32,844 bases of DNA from a virus. The first letter of the stretch is position 1. Each line of letters begins with the position of its first letter. A program made the translations under genes and the position numbers. Under the pieces are notes generated by a model, which searched no databases, was not told the origin of the DNA, and worked only from the letters and a program-made list of their open reading frames with translations. The stretch spans positions 1 through 32,844 of the IMG/VR virus record IMGVR_UViG_3300030943_000108; one strand, 5' to 3'. Below, one piece after another: positions 27,858 through 32,844 of this stretch.

Positions 27858-30800
27858 ATGAATGAAATACAAAAACCGAACGATATGTTCGTTTCTACAG
27901 TTTTAAATCCACAAGCAAATTTATTAGAGTTATCCCAAGCTGGGGTAACTCCAGATAATACAGCTTTATTACCAATGGATGAATATAAAGAGACAAGTTT
28001 TGCAAAGAAAACTTTTACAGATGATAAAGGTAATTTTAATAATGCCGCTTTTCAAAATGCTTATGTAACTGCTGCAAATAACTTTAAATCATTAACTGAT
28101 ACAAGTTATATACAAAATTTACAAAAAGATGCAGAATATGCACCTGATAGTAGATTTAAACCAGTGGGAGCTAAAGAACAAGATTTATCAGTAGGTTTAC
28201 AATTAATTAAAAATCCATATCATACACAACAGGGTATTACTTCTATGTATGGTACTACAGAATCTAATTGAAGTGTTAGAGAACTTGCTCAAAATAGTAA
28301 AATATTTGATACAGAAACTGGTAAATTTACAGATAAATCAGCAAATGATTTAGGATTATTAGGAAGTATATTTAATAAAGATACTTTAGTATATGCACAG
28401 TATGATGAAGATGGTAAACATATGGATACTGATACAGGCAGACAAGTATCTCATAAAAAAGGTGAATATAAAATTGATCCTACAGGTAATTTTTACACAG
28501 AAACTTTAGGTAATAGAGAAATCTATGGAAAAGAAACTGTTAATTCATTAGATTTATTAACTAAAGATGGTGAATTTTTAAATAGTGTAGATTTTTTTGA
28601 CTCTGATGGTAAAAATAAAAGTGCTTGGGGAACTACATTTAAAATTGCTGCAAAAATTGCTCCATTTTTAATATCTTATAAAGGTTTTAATAATATATAT
28701 GGTGGTCTTTCTGCTGCTGTAGGATTAGCATCTGCTATGCCAGTATTATATAAATCAATTGAAGGTATTCTTACAGGTGAAGATGATATTAATAAACAAT
28801 CAGGAGCTTGGAATTTAGCTAATAAAACTGAAAGTTTTATGGGTAAATTTGGTACTAGCACTTCTGATGAAGGATCTCAAGGTATGTTTAATTATGAACA
28901 AATTGGGGGAATGGTATCAAGTGTATTTGGTCAAATTTATGAACAAAGAGCTATGGCAGGTTTATCTAATTTATTTAAATCAACAAGTTTAAGTAAAACA
29001 GAAGCAGAAGAAATGGCAAGATTTCAAGGAGCATTTGTTGGTAAATTACAATCATTAGAAGCAGAGGGCAAAACTGTAGATGCTGTTAAATTATATAAAG
29101 ATGCTGTAAATTTAAATCCAGCAATGAAAGCAATGGGGGAAAAACAATCTGAAATTGCTAAAGCATTATCTTTAGGATATATGGCATTAACAACCTCAAC
29201 TGATGTCTATTCTGATGCTATTAAAGGTGGGTATGATAGACGTACAGCAGGTACTGCATTTTGATTAGCTGCTGCTGGACAATATGGAATTATGATGAAT
29301 AATAAAATGTCTACTTGGTTTTTAGATAAAACTGTTGGTTTTTCTGAAGAAACTAATAGATCTTTAGTTAAAAAAGCTTTAATGCCAGTAATGGATAAAA
29401 TTGCTGAAGGAACTAATTTATTAGAATCTAATCCAATATTAGGTCAAAATGTACTTAAAAAAGCAATTACATCTGGTAAAAATGCTTTATATAATGTATT
29501 TAATGAAGCATCAAATGGTGGTTTAAGAGGATATTGGGAAGTATCTATGATTGAAGGTGTAGAAGAAGTAACTGAACAAATGGTTATGGATGCTACAAAA
29601 GGAGCTATAGATGTTGCTAGTTCATTAGGATTAACTAAAAAACAAGGTTCATTTGGTGGGTGGGATACTGTATTCTCAAAAGCAGGATTAGAAAATTATG
29701 TTTCTAACTTAGTTGGAGGTATGATTGGAGGACCTATGTTTAAAATGAATGAAAAATTAATTGAACCAATGTTTAAAGGTGGTATTGCACAACCTGAAGA
29801 TGAATATTCAATGTATTCAATGATAGCTAATGGTAAAACTGATGAAGCACTTACTATGGCTGAAAATATGAGAGGGTATGTAGGTAATAAATTTTTAGCA
29901 ACTGGTACTACTACAATAGATGGTAAACAAATTTTTAATGCAGCAGGTGATGCTAAAACTCATGCAGATTTAATTGTAGATGGTACAAAAGAATATATAA
30001 GAACTTTAGATAGTATTTTTAATCAAGAAGGATTAAAAGTAGATGATACATCTTTATTTAATAAGGCATTATTAAATCAATATATGATTCCAGAATTAGA
30101 AAAATCTGGTGTTGATAAATTAATTATTAGTGATTTTAATAAAACAGCTGGTCAAATAGTACAACTTAGATCTGAACTTAAAGATTTAGAAAGTGCACCA
30201 GTTACTGCAGAAGGTGCTACTGGAATTGCATTAAAAAAAGCTGAATTAGATGAAAAAAGATTATCAATTCAAGAAATAACAAATGGTGATAAATCAGATG
30301 ATTATTTAATGAAATCTTTATTGTATTTAATTCCAGATATGCATAAACCTTTTATTGCACTTAATAAAGAGCAATATACTCAAGCTAATTATGATAAAAG
30401 TTATTTTGATTTACCTGACAGTGGTGTTGGAGTTACAAAAAAATCTGTAACAACTAATTTTGATGAATATATTAAAAATCCAGATATTGTTTCTAATTTA
30501 GATACTATTTTAGGAGCATATAAAAATGCACAAGGTATATTTTCAAATACAATTAAAGAATATGCAGAAAGTAAATATAAAGATGTTCGCTCTGCTGCAT
30601 TTAAAAATTTATATAATTTAACTGGTCAATTTGATTTAGTAGAAAATTTTAAAGCAAATAATGGGGCATTTAGAGAAATTTCTAAATCTGCTGCTAATAA
30701 TAACTTGAAAAACTTCTCAGTAAATGATATGTTTGATTATGATATTAATGAATATTTAGGTAAAGAAGGATTAATTGATAATAGTATAGTAATTGATCCT

Positions 30801-32844
30801 GCAAATGATCCTATAGCAGAAAAATATAAAACTTTTGTACAACAAATACCAATGCAAGAGATGAATGTGAAATTTTTACAAGATACTGTTAAAGATTTCT
30901 TTGCAAATATTATTAGTGAAGGTAATAATAAAGAATATTTATTAGAAACTACTCCTGAAAATATTGCTACTGCTTCACCAGAAGCTATTGCATTTAGAAC
31001 TAATTTTAATGCTTTACAAGATAAATATTATAAACCATTACAAAATTACAATAAACCATTACAAAAATTTGATTTTCAATTAAAAATGTTAGTGAATGCT
31101 TTATCTGAAAGTAAAGTTAGTACAATTGATAATGAAGTTTTAATAGGTATTAATAAAAAATTAACAGCATCTTTTAATGAAAGTAAAAAATCATTAAATA
31201 ATGAATTGAAATCTCCAACTATACAAACTAATATTGGAGATATGAGTTTAGATAATATTTTAGGTATTATATCTGAAGCTACTATTCCAGATCCTACTTC
31301 TACTGATTTTCAATTTAATGATAGTAGTGCAATAAATGTAAGATTACAAGAAAAAATTGATGCAGGACAAACTCATTCAGAAGCTGTGGCAGAAGTTAAA
31401 GGTGAACTTAAACAATTTATAAAAAATAAATTTAAAAGTGAAATAAATCCACTAAGTGAAAATGATTACTTATTAGGTGAATTAACTAATAGTCAAAAAA
31501 CTATTGATAACTATATAGATGATCAATTTAAATTAAATGATACTTTTGATAAGTTTGATAAATATGTTTCAAAGAAAACTGCTATTGCTAATCCATTATA
31601 TGATTTTCTAAGAAAATTACAATTAAAATTAGATAAAGGAACTTCAAAAACTGTATTTAATATATTAGAGGATGAAGATAATTTGTTATCTATGTCTATT
31701 ATAGATGATTATTTAAAATCAGATTTTACTTTAGGACAAATTAATAGTGCAATAACTACTATTGAAATGGCTAAATCTATATTAACTGGTATGTATACTA
31801 AACAAGGAGCATTAATAGATGGTAAAGAAACTATGTATGGTTTTAATTATGCTATGCAAAATTATCTTAAAAAATATAAAGAATCTACAGGTTTAGACAA
31901 TTATGCAATAATAAAATCAGAAGATGCTTCTTTAATTAATACAGATTTAAATAATTTATTATCTAAATTAGTATTCTTAAAAGATTTATCTAATTCTAAT
32001 ACTGAATCTAAAGCAAAAGAACACATACTTTCTAGAGAAAATATGGATAAATTATTTTTAGATTTATTAGATAAGCAAGATTTTCAATACAAAGGTAAAC
32101 CATTAATTGCAGATAAAGATACTATTTTAAATCTTCCGATAAGTCAAGAAGCTAAATTACTTAAATGTCAAGATAGTATTTTTGAAAATTTCAAAGACAC
32201 TCTTCCAGAAAATTATGCTGCTGGATTAGAAGAAATTTTTAAAGATTTTGATTTTAATGCAGTATTTAATGGGGATAGTAATGGAATTTCTTCTACTACA
32301 CAAGTTCTATCACAATATGATATATTCATAAATATGTTAACAAATCTTTCTTTACGTTCTACAGAAGTACAAGAAAGAAATAAACGTATTATAGAATCTC
32401 CTGAATTTAATTATGCTCCTTTTTATGGACAAGAATATGCAGCAAAAATAGCTTTAGCATTAGTTAAAAATCCTAAATTATTTTATGAAGCTCAAGAATT
32501 AATTTATAGAAAAGTTAATGGAGAACAATCACAACTTAAACCTGGTGCATTTAATCTTATGTCAATTACAGGTGTTGCTGGATCAGGTAAAACTTCAGTA
32601 GTAGGGCAATTTATTTTAAAATACATGTTACAAGATGATGCAAAATCAAACATTATTATAAGTTCACCAACTGCAACGCAAACTAAAGGATTACAAAATT
32701 CTTTATTATCTACTTTTTCAGAGGATGAAGTTAAAAAATTAAATCAAACAACTAAAACAACAGAAGAAATCTTTAATAAATTTTTACAATTTAATTATGC
32801 AGATTTTAAAAATGAGATTAAAACTGTATCATTTGGTAATAAGA
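27858..32844 (+). CDS. Giant virion protein with SF1-helicase-like P-loop (3' end outside window)
   Basis: Starts one base after the previous stop and stays open to the window end: 1662 codons, with two TGA-Trp codons (28269-28271 and 29262-29264). The N-terminus (PNDMFVSTVLNPQANLLELS, AGVTPDNTALLP) and SNWSVRELAQNSKIFD are patterns of giant crAss-like virion proteins. A hydrophobic segment lies around 259-300 (FKIAAKIAPFLISYKGF, GGLSAAVGLASAMPVLY), followed by about 1200 mostly helical residues. At 1572-1580, GVAGSGKTS is a Walker A motif, followed by NIIISSPTATQTKGL, like motif Ia of superfamily 1 helicases (RecD/UvrD-like). The remaining motifs and any RNA-polymerase domain would lie downstream. 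Probably carried in the particle and ejected; the helicase call is good, the role inferred. Confidence 0.8.

Noticed and set aside
1-32844. tRNA genes, CRISPR arrays, insertion sequences, integrase and attachment sites
   Set aside because: No cloverleaf, regular repeat-spacer array, transposase or integrase was seen on either strand by eye.

Overview
The window is about 33 kb of a very AT-rich phage genome, with every gene on the + strand. Gene content and order point to a crAss-like phage (Crassvirales): an S74-type tail fibre, an acidic pre-capsid protein, the major capsid protein (MCP), ring/tail-tube proteins, two large tail-barrel (stabilisation/muzzle-type) proteins, cargo proteins, a lysis-type peptidase and the start of a giant virion protein. 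The host is probably a member of the Bacteroidota: promoters fit TTTG-N19-TAnnTTTG, and genes have A-rich leaders without Shine-Dalgarno sequences. The family assignments come from recognising sequence patterns; no search was run.

The phage reads TGA as tryptophan. Many genes look broken under the standard code, but each joins into one reading frame when TGA is Trp. No gene here ends in TGA (all end in TAA or TAG), and TGA falls at expected Trp positions such as the FWMK motif of a DUF192 protein and the WVH motif of an M15 peptidase. TGA-Trp is dense in tail-barrel, cargo and lysis genes. It is absent from the intron endonuclease and from the visible part of the tail fibre.

Layout: 2-2985, tail fibre and two small accessory proteins. 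3023-4161, promoter with a long inverted repeat and an acidic protein, probably the scaffold. 4185-6684, the MCP gene, interrupted close to its 3' end by a group I intron (5575-6655) carrying a GIY-YIG endonuclease under its own promoter; a terminator follows. 6817-12619, capsid-auxiliary and ring/connector proteins, with a terminator at 10135. 12568-18758, two large tail-barrel proteins. 18751-21161, a cargo-type protein, a DUF192 fusion and an M15 peptidase in an overlapping run. 21170-21590, a small Ala/Gln-rich protein in its own promoter-terminator unit. 21623-32844, a NUMOD-only protein, two large cargo/ejection-type proteins and a giant protein that reaches an SF1-helicase-like P-loop before the window ends.

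The most unusual points are: the start of the intron encodes a look-alike of the MCP C-terminus, so spliced and unspliced messages both give a 472-residue protein; a shared N-terminal K(K)xQxGG motif marks four proteins of the cargo/lysis region; and TGA recoding is unevenly spread between modules.
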